Source of the DNA: Chthoniobacterales bacterium
GTDB taxonomy: Bacteria; Verrucomicrobiota; Verrucomicrobiia; Chthoniobacterales; JACTMZ01
DNA: 64,000 nucleotides
Assembly (NCBI GenBank): GCA_018402585.1
Contig: JAGYIO010000001.1
Location: forward strand, 434,001 to 498,000
Reading direction: 5' to 3'
Under the pieces are notes generated by a model. It searched no databases and was not told the origin of the DNA. It worked only from the letters and a program-made list of their open reading frames with translations. This document shows positions 17,486-28,455 of the stretch, piece by piece. A program made the position numbers and the translations under genes. Positions within the stretch are counted from its first letter, which is position 1. Each line of letters begins with the position of its first letter.

Positions 17486-17959
17486 ATGACACTGCGCCCC
17501 GCCGGTTGCCTCGCTTCGGGCGGATGGCTCACCGCCTGCACCTCCCTTCCCCCTCCGCAGATCGGGGCCTCGGTCCATCTCGCGCGTCAGGCGGGGCCGT
17601 GGCACAAAATTGCCTTCCCCCCGCATTGGTGCCAAAGCGGCTCGGCCCAGACAAAATACCCCGGGGCCCGAGAGACGTATTCGTGGGGTCAACACTTGCG
17701 AGCGGGGCGGCCGCAAGAAGAGAAATCCCAAGGCCGCTTCTCCTCGTCAGGCGATGGCGACTACTCAATCCTCGCTTTTGATCCGGCCTGCCCCTCGGTC
17801 GGCGCCGGCCCGCCCAACCACAAATATTTCTCCATCCTCGCCCGCCAGAACCCCCCCGAACCCGGAATCCTCGAAGGCATCCGCTCCCGCTTTGCCGCCA
17901 AGCACCACGATGTTAGCCGCTTGCGCCCCACGCCCTCTTTGGCGCAGAATTGGAAGTAA
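17486..17959 (+). CDS. Putative lipoprotein, unknown function
   Basis: The 157-residue frame begins with a short lipoprotein-like leader with lipobox LTAC (Cys about residue 18), followed by a region rich in Pro, Ser and Gly without a recognised domain. Codon third positions are GC-rich like the neighbours. Its TAA stop (17957-17959) shares one base with the ATG of the next gene, a translational-coupling arrangement that supports both frames. No clear ribosome site precedes the ATG, so the start is uncertain. It lies 26 bp after the ASH-domain gene and probably belongs to the same operon. Confidence 0.55.
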   Translation: MTLRPAGCLASGGWLTACTSLPPPQIGASVHLARQAGPWHKIAFPPHWCQSGSAQTKYPGARETYSWGQHLRAGRPQEEKSQGRFSSSGDGDYSILAFDPACPSVGAGPPNHKYFSILARQNPPEPGILEGIRSRFAAKHHDVSRLRPTPSLAQNWK

Positions 17960-18555
17960 TGATCCCAGAAGACTCCCCTCAAAGCCCCCCTACCAGCCCC
18001 CCAGGTACACCCGGATCCCCATTACGACCGCCGGATTTTCTCTTGCCGAAGTCGGAGCGAAATACCGAGCGGTCTCGCGACTCCAAGGCCGACCTCTACG
18101 TTTCCTCGGGGGGTCAGACCTACGGCCCCTCCACTCCGCGGGAGGTGGTGGCCAGCGTGCGCACCGGATATTTCGACGCGGATGCGGCCTTTTGGGTCGA
18201 AAGCCGCCATGAGTGGAGACCTCTGGCCGAATTGGCCCAGCACGTGGAATTACCTCCGCCCAACCTGGAACCGGTCCACCTCGAACTGCCCCCGCGCGTC
18301 CCCCTGCACTCACCGCCAACCGAGGCCGTCACCCCGAAATGGCCCGGGGCGCGCCGCCGGTCATCTTCCCCTCCTGCTCTTGCTTCTTCCCCCTCCCCCT
18401 CTCCGCCCCGCGGCGAAAAGCGGCGGCGTGGGCGCAAAGGGCGCCAAGGAAAAACGGCAAAAGGGCGGCTGGTCGGGCGGCTCATCGTGTTCGGGGCCAT
18501 CCTCTTCGCCATCCTGATCACCGCCGGGCTCCTCCTGCTCCTGAGCAGGGTTTAA
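17959..18555 (+). CDS. GYF-domain (GYF_2) single-pass membrane protein
   Basis: The 198-residue protein has a Pro-rich N-terminus (1-35), then a GYF_2 domain (about 45-95; YVSSGGQTYGPSTPREVV, then TGYFDADAAFWVE and EWRPLAEL). A Pro/Ser/Arg-rich linker and a basic patch (RGEKRRRGRKGRQGK) follow, and the C-terminal membrane helix (about 175-196) ends right at the C-terminus. GYF_2 domains bind proline-rich sequences and sit on the cytoplasmic side in many PVC membrane proteins. The tail-anchored topology implies a cytoplasmic domain. The upstream ASH protein has a Pro-rich hinge, but that lies across the membrane, so a direct contact is not implied. Confidence 0.75.
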   Translation: MIPEDSPQSPPTSPPGTPGSPLRPPDFLLPKSERNTERSRDSKADLYVSSGGQTYGPSTPREVVASVRTGYFDADAAFWVESRHEWRPLAELAQHVELPPPNLEPVHLELPPRVPLHSPPTEAVTPKWPGARRRSSSPPALASSPSPSPPRGEKRRRGRKGRQGKTAKGRLVGRLIVFGAILFAILITAGLLLLLSRV

Positions 18556-18592
18556 CCCTGGCTATCCCGCAATACCGGTGGCCCGGTGGAGC

Positions 18593-19912
18593 TCACGCCT
18601 CCCCGGCGGGGCCTCCTCCCCCTGCTTCGGCCCGGGAGGAGGAAGCCGCTGCATCCCTTGCTGCCGCGACCGTAAGACGCAGGGCCTGGAGCCGGATAAA
18701 TCCCGTGGCGTCCGACTGGTTGTATGCCTGCGTCGGGTCGGCCTCCATCGTGGCAATCTGCGGATTGTAGAGGCTGCGCGGACTGCGCCGGCCCGCGGCG
18801 ATAACATTGCCCTTGTAAAGTTTTACCCGCACTTCGCCGGTCACCTCCTGCTGCGTCTCCTCGACCAGCGCTTGCAGGGCACGGCGCTCGGGCGCGAACC
18901 AGAATCCATTGTAAACCAGTGTGCTGTACTGCGGGATGAGCGAGTCACGGAGGTGCATGGCCTCGCGGTCCATGGTCAGCGACTCCATCTGGCGGTGGGC
19001 AAAATGCAAGATCGCCCCGCCCGGCGTTTCATAGACCCCGCGGCTTTTCATCCCGACAAAACGGTTCTCCACCATGTCGACCCGCCCGATGCCGTGCTTG
19101 CCGCCCAGTTTGTTGAGCACCCGCATGACGAGGAGCGGACTCAACGTCTTCCCGTCTCCTTGGTGCCCGAGTTCCTGCCGCACCTGCGTGACCCCCGCGC
19201 CCTCCAATCCGGTGCAGTCGCCCTTGGTGAAATGCAAAATGAGCCGCTCCGCCTCGTCCGGCGCGTCTTCCGGCGCCGCGCTGAGACGGAACATGTCCTT
19301 GTTCTCCTCGTCGCTCGCGTCGAACCACGGATCCTCGAGGATTCCGCTCTCGTAGCTGATGTGGAGAAGATTGCGGTCCGTCGAATACGGCTTCTTCGCC
19401 GTGACCGGCACCGGGATGCGGTGCGCCTCGGCGTAGGCGATCATTTCGGCGCGGCCGGGGAATTTTTCCCGGAACCGCTCCTGCCGCCAGGGCGCGATCA
19501 CGGCCAATTCCGGGGCCAAAGCCGCCGCGGCCAACTCGAAGCGCACCTGGTCATTCCCCTTGCCCGTCGCCCCGTGGGCCACCGCGGCCGCACCCTCGGA
19601 CCGCGCGATTTCCACCATGCGCTTGGCGATGAGCGGCCGGGCAATGCTCGTGCCGAGAAAATACTGGCCCTCGTAGATCGCGGCGGCGCGGATCATGGGG
19701 AAAATAAAATCCCGGGCGAATTCCTCCTGCAGATCATCGACAAAACATTTCGCCGCCCCCGTGCTCAGCGCCTTGGCCTCGAGCCCGTCCAGTTCCTCCT
19801 CTTGCCCGATATTGGCGCAGAAGGCAATGACCTCCGCTCCGTAGGTTTCTTGCAGCCACTGCAGCAGCACCGAGGTGTCCAAGCCGCCCGAATAAGCACA
19901 TACGATCTTCAT
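18593..19912 (-). CDS. argG: Argininosuccinate synthase
   Basis: The 439-residue protein begins with the N-type ATP pyrophosphatase P-loop [15 protein letters not shown] (about residues 5-19). It has the family stretches [36 protein letters not shown], and [21 protein letters not shown] (seen in two pieces). It joins citrulline and aspartate using ATP in arginine biosynthesis. The length is near the usual approximately 400 residues, with an extra Ala/Gly-rich C-terminal tail of about 25 residues ([15 protein letters not shown]) that is not part of the fold. It is divergent from an Rrf2 regulator, 92 bp away. No other arginine genes are nearby. Confidence 0.97.
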   Translation of the reverse strand: MKIVCAYSGGLDTSVLLQWLQETYGAEVIAFCANIGQEEELDGLEAKALSTGAAKCFVDDLQEEFARDFIFPMIRAAAIYEGQYFLGTSIARPLIAKRMVEIARSEGAAAVAHGATGKGNDQVRFELAAAALAPELAVIAPWRQERFREKFPGRAEMIAYAEAHRIPVPVTAKKPYSTDRNLLHISYESGILEDPWFDASDEENKDMFRLSAAPEDAPDEAERLILHFTKGDCTGLEGAGVTQVRQELGHQGDGKTLSPLLVMRVLNKLGGKHGIGRVDMVENRFVGMKSRGVYETPGGAILHFAHRQMESLTMDREAMHLRDSLIPQYSTLVYNGFWFAPERRALQALVEETQQEVTGEVRVKLYKGNVIAAGRRSPRSLYNPQIATMEADPTQAYNQSDATGFIRLQALRLTVAAARDAAASSSRAEAGGGGPAGEA

Positions 19913-20004
19913 CGGCCCGCTTTCCTACATCGGCCGCCCCCTTCTGGCAATGCCGCACGGGTCTTGCCGAAGACAAGCCCTGCTCCCACTATGTGGTCCT
20001 CGCT

Positions 20005-20484
20005 ATGAAGGTCTCCAAACGCGGTGAATACGCCCTGCGCGCGCTGATTGATCTCGGCCTCGCGGCCGAACTCGGACGCCCCCTCCTCCGCGCCCAGGAA
20101 ATTGTCGCGCGCGAAAATCTCCCCAAAGGGTTTCTCGACCAAATCCTCATGCAACTGCGCCAAGCCGGCCTCATCGGGACGAAGCGCGGCAAACACGGCG
20201 GGTATTATTTGAACAAGCCGATGGACAGCATCACCCTCGGCCAGATCGTCCGCCTGGTCGACGGCCCCCTCGCCCCCATCCGCTGCGTCAGCCAGAGCAA
20301 ATACGAAAAATGCTCCTGCCCGGACGAAAACACCTGCGGCCTCCGCATGGTCATGCTCGAGGTGCGCAACTCGATCGCCGACCTCCTCGACCGCCACACC
20401 CTGGCCGACACCGTCCACGGCTCCCTCGCGAAAATGCGCGCCTGCGGCACAAAGCTCCCCTACGCCGCCGACGCGCCGTCCTGA
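20005..20484 (+). CDS. Rrf2 family regulator with cysteine cluster
   Basis: The 159-residue winged-HTH protein begins MKVSKRGEYALRALIDL, the usual Rrf2 start. It has the LPKGFLDQILMQLRQAGLIGTKRGKHGGY recognition and wing region (seen in two pieces), and a Cys cluster at about residues 93-112 (RCVSQSKYEKCSCPDENTCG). In IscR, NsrR and RsrR such cysteines hold an Fe-S cluster, so this protein may sense iron-sulfur status, nitric oxide or redox. CysR/CymR-type members lack this cluster. It is divergent from argG. The 259-bp gap after it contains no recognisable feature. Confidence 0.9.
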   Translation: MKVSKRGEYALRALIDLGLAAELGRPLLRAQEIVARENLPKGFLDQILMQLRQAGLIGTKRGKHGGYYLNKPMDSITLGQIVRLVDGPLAPIRCVSQSKYEKCSCPDENTCGLRMVMLEVRNSIADLLDRHTLADTVHGSLAKMRACGTKLPYAADAPS

Positions 20485-20743
20485 ATGCGCCATGGAGTGC
20501 GCCGGCTCGACGCCGCTTTCCCTCGGCGACACGTTTACCTTCAGTTCGGTTCGCGGTTACTTTCCTCTGTCGTCTAATCGTCACGTCGCGCACCAACCCG
20601 AAAACGCCTTTACCCGTATCGTCCGCTGGCAACCGCTGGCCCGTCGGAGCCTTGGGCCTCGGTCCACTTGAGGCAATCGACCCTTCGGCTGAAAAGCAGC
20701 TTCTGCCTGAGCGCGTTGCCAAAACCGTTCTCACTCTCCGGCC

Positions 20744-21406
20744 TCAACCCGTCACCCACTGCCACAACTGCTGCAGACCCGCCGCGCCCAGGATAAAAAT
20801 CAGCGCCACGTAGCAAATCCCGACCAAGGCGAAAAAGTAGCCGATCAAGGTGCAGACGCCGTCACGCTCCATGATGCCGAGGGCCATGAAAATGACCGCC
20901 AACCCGGGAATGGTGTTGGTCAGCGGAAAAATGGGCGGGAAGGGCAGACTGAGCAGGACGCCGCCCACCATGATCATCAGCCCCATCAGGTTGATCATCC
21001 CCGGCCAGCGTTGCAGGAAGTGCATGCGCGGCCGGACCAGCTTTTCCACCTTGCGGTAGAACGCGGCGGCGAAACCAACGATCTTTTTCAACATCTCGTA
21101 GCTCACCTCGCGCCGCAGGATGAATTGGGGCATCCACAAGCTCTGACCCAGACCGAGCCGCAGCCCGCAGAGCGCGATGGCCAGGCCAAAGGGAATGGAG
21201 AGACCCGGCAAGGGCAGGGGAAAAAGAAAGGGTACGCAAAGCAGCACGATAAGGGTGGGCAGGCCCCGGAAGTGCAAATGCTCGACCACGGTCTGCAGCT
21301 TCATCGGCTGCCCCGGAGCGATCGCCAAGAGGCTTTCCAACTCCTCGCTCAGGCGCTGGGCCTGGAGGGGAGGATCGGTCTCGGTCGGCGGCGGGGAACT
21401 GCTCAT
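20744..21406 (-). CDS. ExoD family exopolysaccharide synthesis membrane protein
   Basis: The 220-residue protein matches ExoD, named from a Rhizobium exopolysaccharide gene. It has a cytoplasmic N-terminus (RLSEELESLL), then TVVEHLHFRGLPTLIVLLCVPF, PLPGLSIPFGLAIALCGLRL with conserved Pro residues, and three or four membrane helices overall (about 48-85, 145-170, 190-215). The molecular role of the family is unknown; it affects exopolysaccharide production. The export and tyrosine-kinase genes at 35-38 kb show that this organism makes exported polysaccharide, but they are not adjacent. It is divergent from the GreA-like gene, with 86 bp between starts. Confidence 0.85.
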   Translation of the reverse strand: MSSSPPPTETDPPLQAQRLSEELESLLAIAPGQPMKLQTVVEHLHFRGLPTLIVLLCVPFLFPLPLPGLSIPFGLAIALCGLRLGLGQSLWMPQFILRREVSYEMLKKIVGFAAAFYRKVEKLVRPRMHFLQRWPGMINLMGLMIMVGGVLLSLPFPPIFPLTNTIPGLAVIFMALGIMERDGVCTLIGYFFALVGICYVALIFILGAAGLQQLWQWVTG

Positions 21407-21492
21407 CGCAGCCGCATTCTAACCTGCGCGGGGTCCGCGGCAAATTTTCAATCGCCGCCCGGCCCCGGACCCGATAACTTAACGGGTGCACC

Positions 21493-23370
21493 ATGCATTC
21501 GGAATTATTGACCGCGATCGACGAAGGAAAACTGAGCAAACAGCAGGCGGAAATACTGGACCAACTCGCCCCCGGGGCTTTTGCCCTGCATAAAAGCTGG
21601 GGCTGCGCCCGGGTGGCCGGCACCGACTTTCTTATCGGGCAAATCGAGCTCGAATTTCTGGGCGGACGCAAACAATCCATGCAAATGGCCTTCGCCGCGA
21701 CGTCCCTCACCCCCATCACGGAATCGCACGTCGAAGCCCAGCGCCTCTCCGACCACACCGCCGTGCAGAAAGCGGCTTTGCATAATCCGGTCGAGTTTGT
21801 TCATCGCGTGGTCTCCGACTTTCAGTCCCGTCTCACCGTCGATGCGCTCTCCGACTACCTCGCGGCCGTCCTCCCCGACAGCGTTTTTCCCAAACCGGCC
21901 CCGGGAGCTTTCAAACGTTGGTGGACTTCCCTGCGCGGCAAACTCAAAAACGACAGCCGTTTCATTGTGCCCCCGAAGAAGACGGAATTCGTCGTGGTGC
22001 GCGAACGTCCCACCGCGCCGCACCTTGACCTGGTCGAGGCCTTCGAGGTCGCCCGCCAACCGAAGGAGCAGGCTGCCGCAGCCGAAGCCCTCCTCAAAGG
22101 CTGGGAAACCTTCGAAGGCCAGCCCGACCAATTCCAGCGCATCCTCGGCCTCCTCGCCAAGGCGGCGGACGACCACCAGCGGCGCAATCCGGCCCACGCC
22201 ATTCACCTCCTTTGCGTGCGCGACGAAATCCTCGAGCGCCGCAAGACCGCCTTGCCCGAAGGCGCCCTCACCCTTACCGCCTTCCTTTCCCATCCGCCCG
22301 CGCACCTCGCCGGGTTGCTTGCCCCGCTCCCCCCCGCCCGCATCCGCCACGCGCTCGAATCCGGCGTGGCCCTCGGCGGTACGGCCGGCGACCGCCTCCT
22401 GCTCGACGTTCTGCAGGAGGGCGAGAGCAAAGTGGTGGTCGAAGCCACCCGCCTGCTTCTCGAACAGGGCCACCTCGAACCGCTGCAGGAGTATCTGCGC
22501 CGGAGCATTTCCGAGCGCAACACCAACCCCGAACTTCTCGCCTGGTTCCTCTCCAAGCGCCCCGAAGGACTGGCCGCCCTCATCACCCCGGAAACCCTCG
22601 AGGCCGCCATCACCGTGGTGGAGCGCGAAGCGCTGAAGGACAGCAAACGCGCCACCCGCTTGCACAAAGTGCTTTCCGACGACAAGGCCCTCATCGCGAT
22701 CGCCCTCGCCTCGGCCGACGGTGAAGCCACCCGTGACCTCGTCCGCAAGATCATGCGCACGGCCATTTTCGAGGAAATGGACAAACGCGCCCTCCTGGCC
22801 CGCGCGATCAAGGCCCGCCCCGAGTTGCAGGAATTGCTCGAAGTGAGCGAAGACAAGTCCGCCACCTCCGCCCCGGCCGCGAAAGTGCTCACCGTCTCCT
22901 GGGCCAGCCTCGCGCGGCGCAAGAAGGATTATGACGATCTGGTCAACACGCGCATCCCGGCCAACAGCCGCGACCTTCAAGTGGCCCGCGAACAAGGCGA
23001 CTTGCGCGAGAATGCCGGATTCAAATTCGCCAAGGAACAGCAAGGCGTTCTCCTCCGCCAGAAAGCGGAGATCGAGCAGCAATTGGCCAACTGCCGCGGG
23101 ACCAATTTCGAGAATCCCGAAACTTCGCGGGTCGGCCTCGGCACCACCGTGCACCTGCGCGACCAGGCCGCCGGCACGGAAGAACATCTCCACATCCTCG
23201 GGGCGTGGGACGGCGACTCGGTCAAGCAGGTCGTTTCCTACCTCGCCGCCGCGGCCACCGCGCTGATCGGCCACCAGGCCGGCGAGACCGTGCGCATGCC
23301 CTCGGAACACGGCGAACGCGAGATGACCATCGTCTCGATCGAGCCGTTTAAAAGCCTTGAAATTCTCTGA
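21493..23370 (+). CDS. Long GreA/GreB-family transcription elongation factor with N-terminal helical extension
   Basis: The 625-residue protein has a C-terminal GreA/GreB module (about 470-625). Its coiled-coil part includes RIPANSRDLQVAREQGDLRENAGF, where the acidic tip (D/E residues that promote RNA cleavage) is conserved, followed by the FKBP-like domain (LGTTVHLRDQAAGTEEHLHILGAWD, in pieces). The first about 460 residues form a mostly alpha-helical, HEAT-like region absent from the 158-residue E. coli GreA. Chlamydial GreA proteins have a comparable long N-terminal extension, so this is a PVC-type trait. It probably rescues backtracked RNA polymerase; the extension may tether it to another factor. 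It lies upstream of eno. Confidence 0.88.
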   Translation: MHSELLTAIDEGKLSKQQAEILDQLAPGAFALHKSWGCARVAGTDFLIGQIELEFLGGRKQSMQMAFAATSLTPITESHVEAQRLSDHTAVQKAALHNPVEFVHRVVSDFQSRLTVDALSDYLAAVLPDSVFPKPAPGAFKRWWTSLRGKLKNDSRFIVPPKKTEFVVVRERPTAPHLDLVEAFEVARQPKEQAAAAEALLKGWETFEGQPDQFQRILGLLAKAADDHQRRNPAHAIHLLCVRDEILERRKTALPEGALTLTAFLSHPPAHLAGLLAPLPPARIRHALESGVALGGTAGDRLLLDVLQEGESKVVVEATRLLLEQGHLEPLQEYLRRSISERNTNPELLAWFLSKRPEGLAALITPETLEAAITVVEREALKDSKRATRLHKVLSDDKALIAIALASADGEATRDLVRKIMRTAIFEEMDKRALLARAIKARPELQELLEVSEDKSATSAPAAKVLTVSWASLARRKKDYDDLVNTRIPANSRDLQVAREQGDLRENAGFKFAKEQQGVLLRQKAEIEQQLANCRGTNFENPETSRVGLGTTVHLRDQAAGTEEHLHILGAWDGDSVKQVVSYLAAAATALIGHQAGETVRMPSEHGEREMTIVSIEPFKSLEIL

Positions 23371-25049
<1,679 letters not shown>

Positions 25050-25187
25050 GGGGCCGGGACGAGCAACCCGCTCGTCCATCCCGGGGGATCGCGATTCCCC
25101 TCAGCCGTGGTGTTTTCAAGCTTCGGCCGAAGGAAACATCGTTTAAGGGCGGCCCACTTTCTAGTGAACAGTTTCGCCCGTGACCAA

Positions 25188-25245
25188 GGGGCACGGGCGT
25201 CTCGCCCGTCACGACCCGACCACACGGGCGAGACGCCCGTGCCCC
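25188..25245. repeat. Perfect 22-bp inverted repeat (palindromic repeat family 1)
   Basis: Left arm 25188-25209 and right arm 25224-25245 are exact reverse complements (GGGGCACGGGCGTCTCGCCCGT and its mirror), with a 14-nt loop CACGACCCGACCAC. The gap 25050-25436 between ftsB and prfB holds no gene and is occupied by this element and shorter repeats. The same element recurs at about 26650-26945, 30796-30820, 31234-31309, 31465-31531 and 31687-31753. As RNA it would form a very stable hairpin. It has no U-tract and so is not a simple intrinsic terminator. Confidence 0.85.
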
Positions 25246-25436
25246 CTGGACAAACCGAGCCCAGCCGCGTCCGAAGCGCTTCTTCATTGGCCTCATGACG
25301 GGCTCAGGACTCATCGCGCCAAACCGGAGCGAAGTGAAAATGGGCCCTTGGGCAAACGGCGCGATCCACCTTCTCCGCATTTATCCGTGCCATCCGCCTC
25401 ATCCGTGGTTAAAAATTCCCCCGCGCTGCACCCATC

Positions 25437-26583
25437 ATGTCCCTTCCCGACTTCGACAGTCTCGACACCTCCGGGCTCGCGTCACGCTTGACGCAGCTGC
25501 GGAGGTTTCTTTGACTACGACCAACTCACCTCCGAACTGGGCGCGGTGGAAAGCCGCATGTCCGAGCCCGGCTTCTGGGACAACAAGGAGAAAGCCCAGG
25601 CCGAGGTGGAAAAAGTTTCCCGCTTGCGCGGGCTGATCGAACCGTTCCGCAGGCTCGAAACCCGCACGGCCGATCTTGCCCTCCTCCACGAAATGGCCCT
25701 CGAAGAGGCGGCGGGCGAGGCCCGCAGCCAGGCCGAGCAGGAAGTGGTCAAAGAATGCCACGACCTCGAAAAAGCGCTCGATGCCTTTGAAGTCACCTGC
25801 CTGCTCGCCGGCGAGTTCGACCGCAATGCGGCCTACCTGACGATCCATTCCGGGGCCGGCGGGACCGAAGCCTGCGATTGGGCCGACCTGCTCATGCGCA
25901 TGTATCAGCGTTGGATCGAGCGGCACGGCATGACGTCCGAAATCCTCGACATCCAACCCGGTGACGAGACCGGGATCAAATGGGTCACCCTGAAAGTCAC
26001 CGGTGACTACGCTTACGGCTACCTGCAAACCGAACGCGGCGTGCACCGCCTGGTCCGGATCAGCCCGTTTGACAGCAACAAGCGCCGCCACACCTCCTTC
26101 GCGAGCATGGACGTGACTCCGGAAATCCCCGAGGACGCCCCGATCGAAGTCGACGATCGCGACCTTCGGGTCGACACCTACCGCAGCGGGGGCAAAGGCG
26201 GACAAAACGTGAACAAAGTGGAGACCGCCGTCCGCCTGACCCACCTGCCCTCCGGGATCGTGGTGGCCTGCCAAGCCGAGCGCAGCCAGCTGAAGAACCG
26301 GAACCTCGCGATGAAGCTGCTTAAGGCCAAGCTCTACCAGCGCGAGCAGGACAAAAAGCGGGCCGAAGTGGAGCGTCAATACAGCGAAAAAGGCGAGATT
26401 GGCTGGGGCAGCCAAATCCGCAGCTACGTCTTCCAGCCCTACCAAATGGTCAAAGACCTCCGCACCGGCGTGCAAACCAGCGATGTGCAGGGTGTGATGG
26501 ATGGCGACCTCGACCCCTTCATCCACGGCAAACTCCGCGGCCTGACCTACAAAAAAGGCGCGGCCGAAGCCGACGATCTGTAA
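25437..26583 (+). CDS. prfB: Peptide chain release factor 2, with programmed +1 frameshift
   Basis: The first frame starts at ATG 25437 and runs 25 codons to an in-frame TGA at 25512-25514. Translation then continues in the +1 frame from GAC at 25513 for 356 residues, about 381 residues in all. The second part has the SPF stop-codon recognition motif ([15 protein letters not shown]) and the catalytic GGQ motif ([14 protein letters not shown]). RF2 recognises UGA and UAA and releases finished peptides; the in-frame UGA makes it autoregulated by its own level. The protein is otherwise complete. The neighbouring gaps are filled with palindromic repeats. Confidence 0.96.
25500..25515 (+). promoter_or_regulatory. 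RF2 +1 frameshift site
   Basis: CGGAGG TTT CTT TGA C: a Shine-Dalgarno-like GGAGG lies just upstream of the slippery CTT codon and the UGA stop, followed by C, the weak termination context. This is the canonical bacterial prfB recoding signal (SD-like element, CUU UGA C). When RF2 is scarce, ribosomes slip by +1 and make full-length RF2. Confidence 0.93.
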
Positions 26584-26649
26584 GACCAAGGTCCTTTTGC
26601 TTTGCGACTCCCGACTAACTCAAGTTATGGCGGACCCGCCAGCTGGTGG

Positions 26650-26945
26650 TTCGGGCAGGGGGGCACGGGCGTCCCGCCCGTCACGATCCAAGCCCATCGG
26701 CAGGATGCCGATGCCACACCCCAATGATTTGGGTTGCGGGCGTCCCGCCCGGGTGGTCTTTCGGAAAACGGGCGAACCGGAGTCCCGCCAAAGCGGGACG
26801 TAGATAGCCCATAGGCAAACGCCCGTTCCCCCTGGGCTTTGCCGCCCCAGTTACTCCCAGCACACACCCGCCAATGCGCGTCCCGCCCGTCGCGATGAAA
26901 CAACCTCAAACAACACGGCCGGGACGGCCATGCCCCCTGGAAAAA
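26650..26945. repeat. Composite of palindromic intergenic repeats
   Basis: The 438-bp gap between prfB and rho (26584-27021) contains no gene. It contains a family-1 arm (GGGGGGCACGGGCGTCCCGCCCGT from 26658, in pieces), a short palindrome CATCGGCAGGATGCCGATG near 26695 that recurs near 30898, a GCGGGCGTCCCGCCCG dyad near 26738, and a right half related to the tandem units at 31.2-31.8 kb (AACAACCTCAAACAACACGG from about 26901). It looks like a nested insertion or recombination of several repeat copies. Confidence 0.7.
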
Positions 26946-27021
26946 CCGAGCCAAGCCGTGCTTTTATTGCCTCTTCAACTGCATGGTTACGGCTTGGTTA
27001 CCTTTTGTTCCAATCCCCTGC

Positions 27022-28455
27022 TCAACCCGGAAGACTCTTCAGCATTTCCAGATTGGTCGGATACTTCCGCACAAAGTGGAGCAAGCGCTCGATTGCTTCG
27101 ATCGGTTTGTGTCCGGCCAGACCGCGGCGGATGACGTTGATCTTGTGCAGCTGCTCTTCGGGCAAAAGCAATTCCTCGCGGCGGGTGCCGGAGAGGAAAA
27201 TATCGACCGCCGGATAAATGCGCTGGTCGCTGATCTTGCGGTCGAGGACGAGCTCCATATTGCCCGTGCCTTTGAATTCCTGGAAAATCAGTTCGTCCAT
27301 CCGGCTGCCCGTTTCGATCAGCGCGGTGGCCATGATGGTGAGGGAACCGGCTTCCTCCGTGTTGCGGGCCGCAGCGAAGAGTTTGCGCGGAATTTCCAGC
27401 GCCCGCGAATCGACGCCGCCGCTCATGGTGCGCCCGCCGCCGCCCGTCGCGTTGTTGAAGGCGCGTCCGATGCGGGTGAGTGAGTCCATGAGCACAAAAA
27501 CATCCTTGCCCATTTCCACCAGGCGCCTGGCGCGCTCGATGGCGAGAATCGCGATGCGGGTGTGGCTCTTGATGTCACTGTCATTCGAACTGGCCATCAG
27601 CTCGGCCTGCGGCACAGTGCGGCGGATTTCGGTCACTTCCTCCGGACGTTCATCGACCAGCAGGATGATCAGCTTCATCTCCGGATGGTTGCGCACCACG
27701 GCTTCGGCAATGTGCTGCAGCAGTGTGGTCTTGCCGGTGCGCGGGGGCGCGACGATGAGCCCGCGCTGGCCCTTGCCGATCGGGGTCATGAGATCCATGA
27801 TCCGCGTGGTGAAGCGGGCCGGATCGGTCTCGAGATTGATCCGGGAATTCGGGTTGATCGTGGTCAGCTCCTCGAAGAACGGGATATTAGTGTATTTTGC
27901 CGGGTCCTCGCCCTCGATCTCGGTGCAGCGGAAGAGTTGCGGACCACGGCTCCCCTTGCGGATTTCGCCTTTGATCCAGACGCCGTCGCGCAGGTTGAAG
28001 GCGCGCACGATTTCGGGGGTGACGAAAATGTCGTTGTTCGACTGGGTGAAATTGCGCTTCGGGTTGCGGAGGAAACCGAATCCCTTGCCACTGACCTCGA
28101 CAATGCCCTCGGCAAAGACCGGTTCGCCCGTCGGTTCATCCTCGAGAGGAACCCCGGCGTCGGACGGACCATCCTGACTGCCGCCGCGCGGGCCGCGCTC
28201 GTCGCGCGGACCACGCTCATCCCGCGGCCCACGGTCGTCCCGCTCGCCGCCGCCGCGAAAACGCCGGTCGCGTCCCCGGCGGAAAGTGCGTTGGCGGGTG
28301 CGGCGCGGGCCGGCCTCCCGTTGGGTTGCGCCGCCGTCTCGCTGTCCGTCGCCCTCGGGGGCGGGCAGCGCCGGATCGGGCCGGTGCGCGGGCAAAGCCG
28401 CTTCGCGTTCGTGAACCGGCAAAGCCGGGGGTTGAGGGGATTTGGTCTCTTCCAT
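27022..28455 (-). CDS. rho: Transcription termination factor Rho
   Basis: The 477-residue protein has a low-complexity Arg/Gly/Asp-rich N-terminal insertion (about 40-100, with repeats of RGPRDE), an OSB-fold RNA-binding domain (about 112-185; GFGFLRNPKRN) and a RecA-type ATPase with P-loop VAPPRTGKTTLLQ, LLVDERPEEVTE, the Q-loop region and the R-loop FVLMDSLTRIGRAFN. It is a hexameric helicase that ends transcription. The N-terminal extension replaces the usual approximately 50-residue leader and may add RNA affinity or drive phase separation, as for other Rho N-terminal insertions. The 432 bp upstream (28456-28887) show no gene or recognised RNA. Confidence 0.97.
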   Translation of the reverse strand: MEETKSPQPPALPVHEREAALPAHRPDPALPAPEGDGQRDGGATQREAGPRRTRQRTFRRGRDRRFRGGGERDDRGPRDERGPRDERGPRGGSQDGPSDAGVPLEDEPTGEPVFAEGIVEVSGKGFGFLRNPKRNFTQSNNDIFVTPEIVRAFNLRDGVWIKGEIRKGSRGPQLFRCTEIEGEDPAKYTNIPFFEELTTINPNSRINLETDPARFTTRIMDLMTPIGKGQRGLIVAPPRTGKTTLLQHIAEAVVRNHPEMKLIILLVDERPEEVTEIRRTVPQAELMASSNDSDIKSHTRIAILAIERARRLVEMGKDVFVLMDSLTRIGRAFNNATGGGGRTMSGGVDSRALEIPRKLFAAARNTEEAGSLTIMATALIETGSRMDELIFQEFKGTGNMELVLDRKISDQRIYPAVDIFLSGTRREELLLPEEQLHKINVIRRGLAGHKPIEAIERLLHFVRKYPTNLEMLKSLPG

